From Streptomyces flaveus (GTDB taxonomy: Bacteria; Actinomycetota; Actinomycetes; Streptomycetales; Streptomycetaceae), in the NCBI RefSeq assembly GCF_014647675.1, contig NZ_BMPQ01000006.1, positions 111,129 to 175,128 on the forward strand: a stretch of 64,000 bases of DNA, read 5' to 3'. A model generated the notes under the pieces. The model had not been told where the DNA came from. It saw only the letters and a list, made by a program, of their open reading frames with translations, and ran no database searches. Below, one piece after another: positions 50,449 to 60,530 of the stretch. Both the position numbers and the translations under genes were made by a program. How positions within the stretch are numbered: position 1 is the stretch's first letter; each line of letters starts with the position of its first letter.

Positions 50449-50644
50449 GTCGTCTCCTGTCGTTGTGCTCGCTGTTGTGCTTGCTTGTTGTGCTTGCCGT
50501 TGTGGTGGTGCTTGCGCTGGTGTTCCGGACACTTCTGGCGGACTCTGGCGGACAGGGACAGCCCCTGGTCCTGTGTGTCCCCTGTTTCCGTACGGCTTAC
50601 GACTGTACGGCCGTCGGGCCCGATCCCGGGTGTCAGTGCCTCGG

Positions 50645-51724
<1,080 letters not shown>

Positions 51725-51755
51725 TCAGGTGTCAGGGGTCGCTCCGGAACTGGTC

Positions 51756-51780
51756 GGAAACAGGTGGGAACCGATCCGTC
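51756..51780 (+). promoter_or_regulatory. ECF-type promoter before sigma gene
   Basis: GGAAAC (51756-51761), then 16 bases, then GTC (51778-51780) matches the general ECF pattern (GGAAC and GTC/GTT). It lies 20 bases before the GTG at 51801 and suggests autoregulation. Short motif, so only moderate support. Confidence 0.4.
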
Positions 51781-51800
51781 TCCGGCGGTGTAACAAGAGT

Positions 51801-52403
51801 GTGAGGACGCGGGAGGGGGGCCGCATCGTCGATGAGGCCGCGGTGATCGCACGCGTACGCGCCGGAGAGCCGGAGGCGTATGCGGAGCTGGTGCGTGCCC
51901 ACACGGGCATCGCACTCAGAGCGGCCGCGGCACTGGGCGCGGGTGCGGACGCGGAGGACGTGGTGCAGCAGGCCTTCTTCAAGGCGTACTGCGCCTTGGG
52001 GCGCTTTCGGGACGGCGCGGCATTCAAGCCGTGGCTGCTCTCGATCGTCGCCAATGAGACGAGGAACACAGTGCGGACGGCGGTGCGTCAGCGCACGGTC
52101 GTGGGGCGTGAGGCCGCGCTGGCGGAGGCGGAGCCGGTGATACCGGAGTCGGCGGACCCGGCGGTCGCGGCGCTGGAGGTCGAGCGCAGGGCGGCGCTGC
52201 TGGCTGCCCTGGACCGGCTGAGCGAGGAGCACCGGCTGGTCGTCACCTACCGCTATCTGCTGGAGATGGACGAGCCGGAGACGGCCCAGGCCCTGGGCTG
52301 GCCACGCGGGACGGTCAAGTCCCGGCTCAATCGTGCGTTGCGCAAGCTGCAGCGGCTGCTGCCGGATTTCCAGCCTCGGGAGGGAGGTGATGAGCATGAG
52401 TGA
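51801..52403 (+). CDS. ECF-family RNA polymerase sigma factor
   Basis: A 200-residue sigma factor. Region 2: RVRAGEPEAYAELVRAHTGI, LGAGADAEDVVQQAFFKAYC, FRDGAAFKPWLLSIVANETR; region 4: LDRLSEEHRLVVTYRYLLEM, ETAQALGWPRGTVKSRLNRA. The region 2/4 linker has EPVIPESADPAVAALEVERR. Start uncertain: GTG 51801 used; GTG 51843 has a GAGG site at good distance. The following gene overlaps it and is a probable anti-sigma factor. Confidence 0.9.
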   Translation: MRTREGGRIVDEAAVIARVRAGEPEAYAELVRAHTGIALRAAAALGAGADAEDVVQQAFFKAYCALGRFRDGAAFKPWLLSIVANETRNTVRTAVRQRTVVGREAALAEAEPVIPESADPAVAALEVERRAALLAALDRLSEEHRLVVTYRYLLEMDEPETAQALGWPRGTVKSRLNRALRKLQRLLPDFQPREGGDEHE

Positions 52404-53253
52404 GTCGTACGAGAACGGGGGCGCGGACTCCTCGGGCGGTCGTGCCCCCAGGGAGCCGGGGCGTGCGCGCGGGGGCCCGGCCGGGCTGCCCGAGGAGCTG
52501 CGCGCGCTCGGACGGTCGCTGGATCCGCCGGGTGCGAGCGGGACCGAGTCGATGGTCGAGCGGGTGCTGGAGCAGATACTGGCCGAGGGGGTGCCGGTGC
52601 CGGTGGCCGAGCCGACGGGACCGACCACGCGGATCCGGTCGGCTCGGTGGTGGGCGCGGCAGCGCTGGCGCTCGCTGACCGCCGCGCTGTGCGGACTGCT
52701 GACGGTGCTGGTGCTCACGCCTCCGGTGCGGGCGGCGGTCGTCGACTGGTTCGGCTTCGGCGGGGTCGATGTGCGGTACAAGCCGGGGCCGCACGCTTCT
52801 CCTTCTCCAGTGCCGGGCTGCGAGCAGGCACTGACCGTGGCCGGAGCGGCGCGACGGGCGGGGTTCGAGCCGTTGCTGCCAAGGGAGTTGGGGCGCCCGT
52901 CGGCCGCGCAGGTGTCAGCCGACCGCCGGGTCCTGTCGCTGTGCTGGCATACCGGGGACGGCGAGGTCATACGGCTCGATCAGTTCCGGGCGACGCTCTC
53001 TCCGCTGTTCTGGAAGTCGACGACGGTGCCGTATGAACCGGCCACGGTGAACGGTGACTCGGGCCTGTGGTTCGCCGAGCCCCACCGCCTCGAGCTCGCC
53101 TTGCTCGACGAGCAGGGCCAGGAGTACGCCCGGACCGTCCGCACGGCGGGGCCGACGCTGTTGTGGGAGGACCAGGGGGAGCAGCGGACGCTGCGGCTCG
53201 AGGGTGTGGAGTCGTGGGAGCGGGCGGTGGCTGTTGCGGAGTCTGCGGAGTAG
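52396..53253 (+). CDS. Putative anti-sigma factor, membrane protein
   Basis: A 285-residue protein with a cytoplasmic N-terminus (about 95 residues, LPEELRALGRSLDPPGAS, ESMVERVLEQILAEGVPVP), one span (WRSLTAALCGLLTVLVL, then TPPVRAAVVDWFGFGGVD) and an extracytoplasmic domain of about 165 residues. The N-terminal part lacks the HxxxCxxC zinc motif. Overlap of eight bases with the sigma gene, plus the topology, support an anti-sigma role. ATG 52396 has GGGAGG eight bases upstream. Confidence 0.8.
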   Translation: MSESYENGGADSSGGRAPREPGRARGGPAGLPEELRALGRSLDPPGASGTESMVERVLEQILAEGVPVPVAEPTGPTTRIRSARWWARQRWRSLTAALCGLLTVLVLTPPVRAAVVDWFGFGGVDVRYKPGPHASPSPVPGCEQALTVAGAARRAGFEPLLPRELGRPSAAQVSADRRVLSLCWHTGDGEVIRLDQFRATLSPLFWKSTTVPYEPATVNGDSGLWFAEPHRLELALLDEQGQEYARTVRTAGPTLLWEDQGEQRTLRLEGVESWERAVAVAESAE

Positions 53254-53395
53254 GGGCCGTGGAGCCGGTCCATGGAGCAGGGGCCGTGAAGTGCTCGGAA
53301 GTCGTGCGGGCCGAGTGGGAACCTCGGCGGGTCGAGCGGTGTACCAGAAGTGACAGGGTGCGGACAGGCCGCATCCGGGATCGGCTGGGGGTCCG

Positions 53396-54145
53396 ATGCG
53401 TCCGATGCGCAGGGTTCGTGAACTGGCAGCGGCAGCCGGAGCGTTGACGGTGGCGCTCGCTCTGGTACTGACCGGGGCGCCGACCGCGGTGGCGGGCGGG
53501 CCGACGAGCGTGCTGCTCGTATCGCCCAACAGCGGGGAGACGGCATCGCTGTACAACAGCGACGAGGAATACATGCGCCTGAGCGACCTGCTTCCCCAGG
53601 AGGGCGGCGACCTCAAGAGGTTGCAGGAGAAGCCGCCGGACCTCAACTCCATAGGCCGCCGGATCAACATCACATGGATGAGCCATGACGTCACTCCCTG
53701 GCGGGTGGACATGGTGCACCCTGACGTGACCGGCTCCCGGAGCGTCTGGATCCTCACGCAGATCGCATGGGGGCTTGAGGCGTCGGAGCCACCGAAGGAG
53801 GTCTGGCACCGGGCGGAGAAGCCCAACGAGCTCCGGTCCTTGCTCACCGACCTCGGCGTCATGAGCAAACACCCAGAGGGGACGAACCCGGATTCGGGGC
53901 CGCAGGACTCGTCGGACGACACATCGGCCGCGGCGCGGCCCGACGCCGGGGAGACCCCCGCGACCATGGCCGCCGCAGGGGCAGACGCCGGAACCGACTG
54001 GTGGTGGGCCATACCGGGGCTGGCAGCCGGAGCCGTATTGGCGCTGGTGCTCCGGCCGTTCGCGGCGCGGTTGCCGGGGGCACTGCCTCTGGGCCGGGGG
54101 CGAGGACGGGATGTCGGACCTCGGCAAGAGCTGCGGGACGTTTGA
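53396..54145 (+). CDS. Secreted/membrane-anchored hypothetical protein
   Basis: A 249-residue protein with a signal peptide (RELAAAAGALTVALALVLTG then APTAVAGG), an extracellular region (SVLLVSPNSGETASLYNSDE, INITWMSHDVTPWRVDMVHP, WGLEASEPPKEVWHRAEKPN), an Asp/Ser/Ala-rich linker and a C-terminal span (WWWAIPGLAAGAVLALVLRP) with a basic tail. It follows the sigma/anti-sigma pair by 142 bases and is plausibly under their control. Not recognised otherwise. Confidence 0.8.
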   Translation: MRPMRRVRELAAAAGALTVALALVLTGAPTAVAGGPTSVLLVSPNSGETASLYNSDEEYMRLSDLLPQEGGDLKRLQEKPPDLNSIGRRINITWMSHDVTPWRVDMVHPDVTGSRSVWILTQIAWGLEASEPPKEVWHRAEKPNELRSLLTDLGVMSKHPEGTNPDSGPQDSSDDTSAAARPDAGETPATMAAAGADAGTDWWWAIPGLAAGAVLALVLRPFAARLPGALPLGRGRGRDVGPRQELRDV

Positions 54146-54188
54146 CCGGCACACGGCTCAACCGGCCGCACGCGCCCTCGCCCCAACT

Positions 54189-54222
54189 GCACCGAGTTGC
54201 CTCGGCTGAGGCAACTCGGTGC
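54189..54222. terminator. Bidirectional hairpin terminator
   Basis: A perfect 15-bp stem (gcaccgagttgcctc and complement) with a ggct loop between the convergent secreted-protein gene (ends 54145) and glyA (ends 54240). Confidence 0.88.
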
Positions 54223-54239
54223 GGCAGAACCCGTCCGCC

Positions 54240-55694
54240 TCAGCCCAGGTCGATCTCCGGGTACAGCGGGAAGCCGGCCACGAGATCGGTGGCCCGGCGG
54301 GAGATCTCGTCCGCGACCTTCGGGTCGAGCACGTGCTGGGCCTTGGAGGGGGCGCCCTTCGCGGTCGTGCCGGGCTCCGTGGTCGTGAGGACACGGTCGA
54401 TCAGACCGGCGACCTCGTCCATCTCGGCGGTTCCCAGGCCACGCGTGGTGAGGGCGGGGGTGCCGATGCGGATGCCGGAGGTGTACCAGGCGCCGTTGGG
54501 GTCGGCGGGGATGGAATTGCGGTTGGTGACGATGCCCGAGTCGAGCAGTGCGGACTCGGCCTGGCGGCCGGTGAGGCCGTAGGAGGTGGCGACGTCGATC
54601 AGGTTGATGTGGTTGTCGGAGCCGCCGGTGACCAGCGTGGCACCGCGCCGCATCAGGCCCTCGGCGAGGGCGCGGGAGTTGTCGACGACGGCCTGGGCGT
54701 AGTCGCGGAACTCGGGGCGGCGGGCCTCGGCGAGCGCGACGGCCTTGGCGGCCATGACATGCGGAAGGGGGCCGCCGAGCACCATCGGGCAGCCGCGGTC
54801 GACCTGGTCCTTGAGGGAGTCGTCACACAGGACCATGCCGCCACGCGGGCCGCGCAGCGACTTGTGAGTGGTGGTCGTGACGATCTGGGCGTGCGGGACG
54901 GGGTCGAAGTCGCCGGTGAGGACCTTGCCAGCGACGAGGCCGGCGAAGTGCGCCATGTCGACCATCAGCGTCGCACCGACCTCGTCGGCGATCTCACGCA
55001 TGATGCGGAAGTTCACGAGACGGGGGTACGCGGAGTAGCCGGCGACGATGATCAGGGGCTTGAACTCACGGGCGGAGGTGCGCAGGGCCTCGTAGTCGAT
55101 GAGGCCGGTGGCGGGGTCGGTGCCGTAGGAGCGCTGGTCGAACATCTTGCCGGAGATGTTCGGGCGGAAGCCGTGGGTGAGGTGGCCGCCGGCGTCCAGG
55201 GACATGCCGAGCATGCGCTGGTTGCCGAAGGCTTGGCGGAGCTCGGCCCAGTCGGCCTCGGAGAGGTCGTTGACGTTGCGGACACCGGCCTTCACGAGCG
55301 CCGGGGCCTCCACGCGGTCGGCGAGGACGGCCCAGAAGGCGACGAGGTTGGCGTCGATGCCGGAGTGCGGCTGAGCGTAGGCGTGCTCGGCGCCGAAGAG
55401 TTCGCGGGCGTGTTCGGCGGCGAGGGCCTCGACGGTGTCGACGTTGCGGCAGCCGGCGTAGAAGCGGCGGCCGACGGTGCCCTCGGCGTACTTGTCGCTG
55501 AACCAGTTACCCATGGCCAGCAGGGTGGCCGGGGAGGCGTAGTTCTCGGAGGCGATCAGCTTGAGCATCTCGCGCTGGTCGGCGACCTCCTGGCCGATGG
55601 CGTCGGCGACCCGGGGCTCGACGGCGCGGATCACTTCGAGGGCGCTGCGGAAGGCGGTGGATTCGGTGGAGAGGGGCGCAGAGTGGTCGGACAT
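54240..55694 (-). CDS. glyA: Serine hydroxymethyltransferase
   Basis: A 484-residue PLP enzyme, longer than the usual 420. Landmarks: [31 protein letters not shown] loop ([16 protein letters not shown]), [15 protein letters not shown], and the PLP lysine K278 in [14 protein letters not shown]. The C-terminal third has [20 protein letters not shown]. It makes glycine and 5,10-methylene-THF from serine and THF. ATG 55694 follows GGAGG. A ZTP riboswitch lies in its leader, so it responds to folate starvation (ZTP/ZMP). Longer SHMTs of this type are known in actinobacteria. Confidence 0.95.
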   Translation of the reverse strand: MSDHSAPLSTESTAFRSALEVIRAVEPRVADAIGQEVADQREMLKLIASENYASPATLLAMGNWFSDKYAEGTVGRRFYAGCRNVDTVEALAAEHARELFGAEHAYAQPHSGIDANLVAFWAVLADRVEAPALVKAGVRNVNDLSEADWAELRQAFGNQRMLGMSLDAGGHLTHGFRPNISGKMFDQRSYGTDPATGLIDYEALRTSAREFKPLIIVAGYSAYPRLVNFRIMREIADEVGATLMVDMAHFAGLVAGKVLTGDFDPVPHAQIVTTTTHKSLRGPRGGMVLCDDSLKDQVDRGCPMVLGGPLPHVMAAKAVALAEARRPEFRDYAQAVVDNSRALAEGLMRRGATLVTGGSDNHINLIDVATSYGLTGRQAESALLDSGIVTNRNSIPADPNGAWYTSGIRIGTPALTTRGLGTAEMDEVAGLIDRVLTTTEPGTTAKGAPSKAQHVLDPKVADEISRRATDLVAGFPLYPEIDLG

Positions 55695-55726
55695 GAGGGA
55701 CCTCCGGACGTGGCGTTCACGGTTCG

Positions 55727-55804
55727 GCCCAGGCGCACGGCACTTGTTCGTCACGGGCCGCTCCCCGATGGTCGGTCCCATCCCAGCGCGCCAGTCACGG
55801 CCCG
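55727..55804 (-). promoter_or_regulatory. ZTP (pfl) riboswitch of glyA
   Basis: The leader on the minus strand has the pfl/ZTP consensus: gggccgtgactggcg, tgggat, ccatcggggagcggccc and, after a short loop, gccgtgcgcctgggc. The gggccg and cggccc arms can pair. It ends about 20 bases before the GGAGG ribosome site of glyA, which suggests translation control. It binds ZTP/ZMP, which rise when 10-formyl-THF is short; glyA is a typical target. Confidence 0.88.
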
Positions 55805-55924
55805 CCGATCAGCCTACCGGCCCTCCCCGGTCACAGATCCCTGAGTCCACCATGCGAGCGACGGCGAGAAGGGGCCACAGACCACCCGGATCTCGGATCC
55901 CTGAGCTCGGAGAGGCGCCGGCGC

Positions 55925-57118
55925 TCAGAGGATCACATGCGGCAGGAAGCGGGCGTACTCGTCCGTGATCAGGCCGGAGGACTCGCGGATGCCAAGGCCG
56001 GCCGACTCGTGCTCGACGACCCAGGCACCGAGGACGACACGGTTGCCGTCGAAGGAAGGGAGAGGGGCCAACTCCTGGTAGCAGCAGGGCTCTTCACGGA
56101 TCACGGAGGTGTTTTCGGGTTCGTGGGGTTCGTGGACGGTGACGCCGGCGCCCTCGCGGCCGAGGAGGGGCTTGGCGACGTAACCGGTGGTGTTGGCGAG
56201 TTGGCGAGGGCCGTCGAGGTAGGCGGGGAGGAGGTTCGGGTGGTGCGGATAGAGCTCCCAGAGGATGGCGAGGAGCGCTTTGTTGGAGAGGAGCATCTTC
56301 CACGCGGGTTCGATCCACATGGTGGAGCCCGTGCCGCCGCCGTTGTCGAGGGTGTCCAGGACATGCCCACCGAAGCGGTCGGTGGTCAGCCACTCCCAGG
56401 GATAGAGCTTGAAGCAGCTGCGGATGAAGCGGAGTTGCTTGTCGACGAAGCGGCCGGAGAGACGGTCCCAGCCGATCTCCTCCATGGCGATCCAGTCGGT
56501 CTCCAGGCCGGCCTGTTCCGCGGTCTCCTTCAGATACGCGACGGTCATCAGGTCCTCGCCGAGTTCGTCGGCGGCGGAGTGCGCGAAGTAGAGGGGGCTG
56601 CCCGGCGGGAGGAGGGCGGACTGTTTCTTCCAGGCGTCGACGAGGCGTTCGTGGAGGGAGTTCCACTGGTCGGCGCCGGGGAAGCGTTCCTCCATCCAGA
56701 ACCACTGAGGGCTGGCGGCCTCGACCAGCGAGGTCGGCGTATCAGCGTTGTACTCCAGGAGCTTCGCGGGGCCGGTGCCGTCGTATCGGAGGTCGAACCG
56801 GCCGTAGAGGGAGGGGAGTTCGGCACGGCGCTGCCAGGCCTCGGCGATGAGTTCCGTGAGATGGGGGTCGGTGATGCCGAGGTCGGCGAAGCGGTCCCGC
56901 TCGACGATGTGCGCGGCGGCGGCCAGGCACATGCGGTGCAGTTCCTCGACGACCTCCTCCAGGGCCTCGACCTCGGGGAGGGAGAAGACGTAGTACGCGC
57001 TCTCGTCCCAATACGGGCGCAGGGTGTCGTCGGGGTAGCGGGTGAGTGGATAGATCAGCCCTTGCTCCTCGACGGTCTGCTGCCAGCCGGGGCGGGGCGT
57101 GAGGGTGCGGCGTTCCAT
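55925..57118 (-). CDS. Glutathionylspermidine-synthase-like ATP-grasp protein
   Basis: A 397-residue protein of the GSP_synth family, an ATP-grasp ligase group related to the synthetase half of glutathionylspermidine synthase. Seen: YWDESAYYVFSLPEVEALEE, ELPSLYGRFDLRYDGTGPAK, LEYNADTPTSLVEAASPQWF, DNGGGTGSTMWIEPAWKMLL, and YVAKPLLGREGAGVTVHEPH, the ATP/Mg region of the fold. Actinobacteria lack glutathione and spermidine conjugation of this kind, so the real amide-bond product is unknown. It follows the lipoprotein gene by 22 bases, so an operon is likely. Confidence 0.9.
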   Translation of the reverse strand: MERRTLTPRPGWQQTVEEQGLIYPLTRYPDDTLRPYWDESAYYVFSLPEVEALEEVVEELHRMCLAAAAHIVERDRFADLGITDPHLTELIAEAWQRRAELPSLYGRFDLRYDGTGPAKLLEYNADTPTSLVEAASPQWFWMEERFPGADQWNSLHERLVDAWKKQSALLPPGSPLYFAHSAADELGEDLMTVAYLKETAEQAGLETDWIAMEEIGWDRLSGRFVDKQLRFIRSCFKLYPWEWLTTDRFGGHVLDTLDNGGGTGSTMWIEPAWKMLLSNKALLAILWELYPHHPNLLPAYLDGPRQLANTTGYVAKPLLGREGAGVTVHEPHEPENTSVIREEPCCYQELAPLPSFDGNRVVLGAWVVEHESAGLGIRESSGLITDEYARFLPHVIL

Positions 57119-57140
57119 GGCTGGGTCCCTCCGGCGCCGG

Positions 57141-57500
57141 TCAGCCGCCGCCGCTGCCGGAGCCCGAGCAGCCGAAGCCGTCGCGGTCGACGGCGTCGCT
57201 GCGGCTGAAGGTGCCGTAGTCGGCGTACCGGCCGTCGACGTCGGCGTCGTAGTACCAGGCGGCGTCGGTGCCGGAGCGCTTGCCCGCGCCGCTCGACTTG
57301 CGGCTCTTGCCGGACGTACTGGAGCCCGACTTGCAGTTCTTGTCGGAGACGATCTTGTAGCCGTTGGCGTAGTCGTAGCTGTCGCGGTCCACGCAGCGGC
57401 GGTCGGGGTCGGATCCGCATGAGGTGAGGGCGGCGGCTATGACGCCCATTCCACCGAGCACGACCGTGCTCGACCGCAAACGCCTGCGCTGATCTGCCAT
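57141..57500 (-). CDS. Small lipoprotein
   Basis: A 119-residue protein with a lipobox (AAALTSC, Cys at about 28) after a basic N-terminus and a hydrophobic stretch. The mature part has DRDSYDYANGYKIVSDKNCK, a Ser/Lys-rich segment, YYDADVDGRYADYG and a Gly/Ser-rich C-terminus with two more Cys (possible disulfide). Related to proteins found next to GSP_synth-like genes in actinobacteria, in my recall. ATG 57500 has GGGGGAG upstream. Function unknown. Confidence 0.8.
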   Translation of the reverse strand: MADQRRRLRSSTVVLGGMGVIAAALTSCGSDPDRRCVDRDSYDYANGYKIVSDKNCKSGSSTSGKSRKSSGAGKRSGTDAAWYYDADVDGRYADYGTFSRSDAVDRDGFGCSGSGSGGG

Positions 57501-57648
57501 GGTGTCTCCCCCGTCGGGCTCGTCGGGCCCGTCCGACTGTCCGTACCGTCCTGTCCGTTCGTCCGGGATCAGCGTAGTGATCCACTGGGCCGATGACACA
57601 ATCGGGCCACCCGCTGCCAGTGGACCCAACCACACCAACCCCCCGGGG

Positions 57649-59081
57649 CTAAGGCAGCACCCTGCACAGTGCGTCCAGCGCACCCGCCCAGGCGTGGTCC
57701 GGAGGTGTGCCGTAGCCCACGACAAGGGCGTCGTACGGTTCGGCGGCAGCGTCCGCGTGGCGGTAGCGGGTCAGGCCGTGGAGCAACAGGCCCTGCCAGG
57801 CCGCCGCCCGGACCACCGACTGCTCGGTGCCGGGCGGGAGTTGGAGGACGGCGTGGAGGCCGGCCGCGATACCGGTGGCCCGTACCGACGGGGCGTGGGA
57901 CGCGAGCGCCGCGACGAGCTGGTCGCGGCGGCGGCGATAGCGCAGACGGGACGCGCGGACGTGACGGTCGTACGCGCCCGAGGTGATGAACTCCGCCAGG
58001 GTCAGCTGGTCCAGGACCCCGCACGACCAGTCCGTGCCGCCCTTCGCCGACACGACCTCCGACGCCAGCGACGGCGGCAGGACCAGCCAGCCGAGCCGCA
58101 GCCCTGGCGCCAGGGACTTGCTCGCGGTGCCCACATACACGACGCGGTCCGGGTCGAGGCCCTGGAGCGCGCCCACCGGCTGACGGTCGTAGCGGAACTC
58201 CCCGTCGTAGTCGTCCTCCAGGATCAGCCCGCCGGTCCGCCGCGCCCAGTCCACGACGGCGGCCCGCCGGTCGGGCCGCAGCGGCACGCCCATCGGGAAC
58301 TGGTGCGAGGGGGTGAGCAGGACCGCCCCCGTCCCCGTTCCCGCCAAGCCGCCGGTACACGTTCCCAGTTCATCGAACGGCAGCGGCACCGTCCGCAGCC
58401 CCGCCGCCTCCGCCACTCCCCAGTGCACATCAAGCCCGTACGACTCCACGGCGAGCGAGCGCAGCCCCCGTCGCCGCAGGACAGCGGCGAGCAGCCGCAA
58501 GCCGTGTACGAAGCCGGAGCAGATGACGATGCGGTCGGGGTCGGTACGTACGCCGCGGGCGCGGGCGAGGTAGGCGGCAAGGGCGGTGCGGAGTTCGACG
58601 CGGCCCCGTGGGTCGCCGTAGCCGAGGGCGTCGTGAGGTGCCGCGGACAGCGCGCGGCGGGCCGACTTGAGCCACTCGGCGCGGGGGAAGGAGGCGAGGT
58701 CGGGGTTGCCGGGTTCGAGGTTGTGCGTCGGTCCGCGGGACGAGCGAGGCCGGGGCGCCGTTGCCGAGTCCGGCGCCACCGCGGCCCGTTCCGCGACCCG
58801 CGTGCCCGAACCCTGGCGCGCGGTGAGCCAGCCCTCGGCGACGAGATCGGCGATGGGGGTCCCCCCGCGCGAGCGTATTCGAGCGTGGGGGAGTCGGCGA
58901 CCGTGTTGCGCGCGATACCGAGGTCGGCTGCGAGCGACCGCGACGACGGCAGCCGCGTCCCCGGTGCGAGCCGCCCGCTCCGCACCGCCTCGCGCAAGGC
59001 GTCCGTGAGCCCTCGGCGCAGACGGGAGCCGCCCAGTTCGAGATGCAGATCAACACCCAAAGTGGCCCAGGATTCCCCCAT
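57649..59081 (-). pseudogene. MocR/PdxR-type regulator split by a small repeat insertion
   Basis: A GntR-type HTH fused to a fold-type I aminotransferase-like domain. The first frame (from ATG 59081) gives GVDLHLELGGSRLRRGLTDA, LREAVRSGRLAPGTRLPSSR and LGIARNTVAD, the HTH. The second frame resumes with IADLVAEGWLTARQGSGTRV and continues to HNLEPGNPDLASFPRAEW, RIVICSGFVHGL, LEDDYDGEFRYDR, the PLP-lysine region GTASKSLAPGLRLGWL, and the stop at 57649. Between them is a 41-base stretch (58853-58893) that replaces about two codons, so the net change breaks the frame. The two parts would otherwise make one MocR protein of normal length. The aminotransferase part could be made separately from a GTG near 58779, without DNA binding. 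Divergent from the AhpD-like gene, the probable target. Confidence 0.82.
58853..58893. repeat. Small inserted palindromic repeat
   Basis: A 41-base element within the MocR gene, beginning gatgggggtcccccc and ending gagcgtgggggag-type. It has near-complementary ends (gggggtcccccc; ccccc against ggggg) and two gcg-agcg-type arms. It resembles a repeat common in Streptomyces intergenic DNA, in my memory; no second copy was seen in this window. Confidence 0.6.
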
Positions 59082-59128
59082 GGAAATGGACCATACTCCT
59101 GGGCTACTCGAACCGTAGGGTCACAGTC

Positions 59129-59647
59129 ATGACGACGAACGAGACGACCGACAACACGGCCACCAACACCTCGTACGTCCCCGAACACGCCCCCCGGCTC
59201 GCGTGGGCCGAGCTCGTGCCCGACGTCTACAAGGCCATGATCGGGCTCGACAGGGCGGCCCGGCAGGGCGTCGACCCCGTGCTCCTGGAGCTGGTGAAGA
59301 TCCGCGCGTCACAGATCAACCACTGCGCCTTCTGCGTCGACATGCACTCCAAGGACGCGCTCGCGGCCGGCGAGAGTGTCGAGCGGATCATCCAGCTCAG
59401 CGCGTGGGAGGAGTCGCAGCACTTCTACACGGCGAAGGAAGTCGCGGCACTCGCGCTGACCGAGGCGGTCACGGTCCTGACGGAAGGCTTCGTGCCGGAC
59501 GAGGTGTACGACGCGGCAGCCAAGCAGTTCGACGAGGCCGAGCTGGCGCAGCTGATCGCCGCGATCACGGTGATCAACGCGTGGAACCGGTTCGGCGTGA
59601 CCTGCCGTATGGTCGCCGGGCACTACCAGGCGGGCGAGCACAGGTGA
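59129..59647 (+). CDS. Carboxymuconolactone decarboxylase/AhpD-family protein
   Basis: A 172-residue AhpD-like alkylhydroperoxidase-fold protein. The redox motif is C66AFC69 in INHCAFCVDMHSKDALAAGE, with His73. The rest matches the family's helical dimer core (TAKEVAALALTEAVTVL). It probably reduces peroxides or related compounds using Cys thiols. ATG 59129 lies 47 bases from the divergent MocR start (59081), so it is likely the target of that regulator. Confidence 0.9.
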   Translation: MTTNETTDNTATNTSYVPEHAPRLAWAELVPDVYKAMIGLDRAARQGVDPVLLELVKIRASQINHCAFCVDMHSKDALAAGESVERIIQLSAWEESQHFYTAKEVAALALTEAVTVLTEGFVPDEVYDAAAKQFDEAELAQLIAAITVINAWNRFGVTCRMVAGHYQAGEHR

Positions 59648-59708
59648 CGACTCGCACGCAGTTCCTCGATCCCGAGGTCGGCTGCCGCATCCCGCCGGGG
59701 GGCCGCGC

Positions 59709-60503
59709 ATGGTGAGCAAGGTCGAGACGTTCCGCGCGCTGCATCAGGGTCGCGCACCGGGCGATCCCCTGATCCTTCCCGGACCGTGGGACGCGGCCAG
59801 CGCACGTGTGTTCGCGGACGCCGGTTTCCCGGCGCTCGCGACACCCAGCGCCGGGGTCGCCGCCTCGCTCGGGTACGAGGACGGGCAGACCCCGGCGGAC
59901 GAGATGTTCGCGGCGGTCGCGCGGATCGTACGGTCCGTCGACGTGCCCGTGTCGGCGGACGTCGAGGACGGATACGGGCTCGCGCCCAAGGAGTTGGTGG
60001 ACCGGATTCTTGAGACGGGCGCCGTCGGCTGCAACCTCGAGGACTCGCACGAGGGCGTCCTCAAGCACCCGGCGCGGCACGCCGACTGGCTGGCCCAGGT
60101 ACGGGCCGTCGCGGGCGACCGGCTGTTCGTCAACGCGCGCGTCGACACGTTCTCGTGCGGGGTCGCCGATCCCGAACGGGCCGTCGAGCGGGCCGCGTTG
60201 TACGTGGCGGCGGGCGCCGACTGCGTGTATCCGATCGGCGCCCCGACGGATGCCCTCCCGGTGCTGCGGGCCGGGATCCCGGGCCCGATCAACGCGTCCG
60301 CGCGACTGGACGGTCCCCCACCAGCAGAGCTCGGCCGACTCGGCGCCACACGGATCACGTTCGGCCCCGGCCTGCAGCGCCGCGCGACCGAGACGCTGAC
60401 CGGCATCGCCCGCGCCCTGCACGAGGATTGGTTGGGCCAGGCGCACGCCGCAGCGCAACGCCTGGCCGACGAGGACCTCTCGGCGGAGCCGAACACCTGG
60501 TGA
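59709..60503 (+). CDS. Isocitrate lyase/PEP mutase family protein
   Basis: A 264-residue protein of the PEP mutase/isocitrate lyase superfamily. Landmarks: GPWDAASARVFADAGFPALA (substrate loop), VPVSADVEDGYGLAPKELVD (metal-binding Asp/Glu), GCNLEDSHEGVLKHPARHAD, RLFVNARVDTF. The mutase-specific CCGxxK-type lyase motif is absent, so it is probably a C-C-lyase-like or oxaloacetate-type member; substrate unknown. It follows the AhpD gene (61 bases gap) on the same strand and may belong to the same regulon. Confidence 0.85.
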   Translation: MVSKVETFRALHQGRAPGDPLILPGPWDAASARVFADAGFPALATPSAGVAASLGYEDGQTPADEMFAAVARIVRSVDVPVSADVEDGYGLAPKELVDRILETGAVGCNLEDSHEGVLKHPARHADWLAQVRAVAGDRLFVNARVDTFSCGVADPERAVERAALYVAAGADCVYPIGAPTDALPVLRAGIPGPINASARLDGPPPAELGRLGATRITFGPGLQRRATETLTGIARALHEDWLGQAHAAAQRLADEDLSAEPNTW

Positions 60504-60530
60504 CCGTCACGGGCACCAGCTGACGGTCAC
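60500..60530. terminator. Bidirectional terminator overlapping two stop codons
   Basis: A 10-bp stem (gtgaccgtca and complement) with an 11-base loop covers the stop codons of the mutase-family gene (60503) and of the convergent ABC binding-protein gene (60527). Confidence 0.8.

Noticed and set aside
50461..50515. Short ttgtgcttg-type repeats before the RNA ligase gene
   Set aside because: Imperfect, only about four units, no link to a gene feature; noted but not scored.
55695..55900. Glycine riboswitch upstream of glyA
   Set aside because: The conserved parts match the ZTP (pfl) consensus; the two-aptamer glycine pattern is absent.
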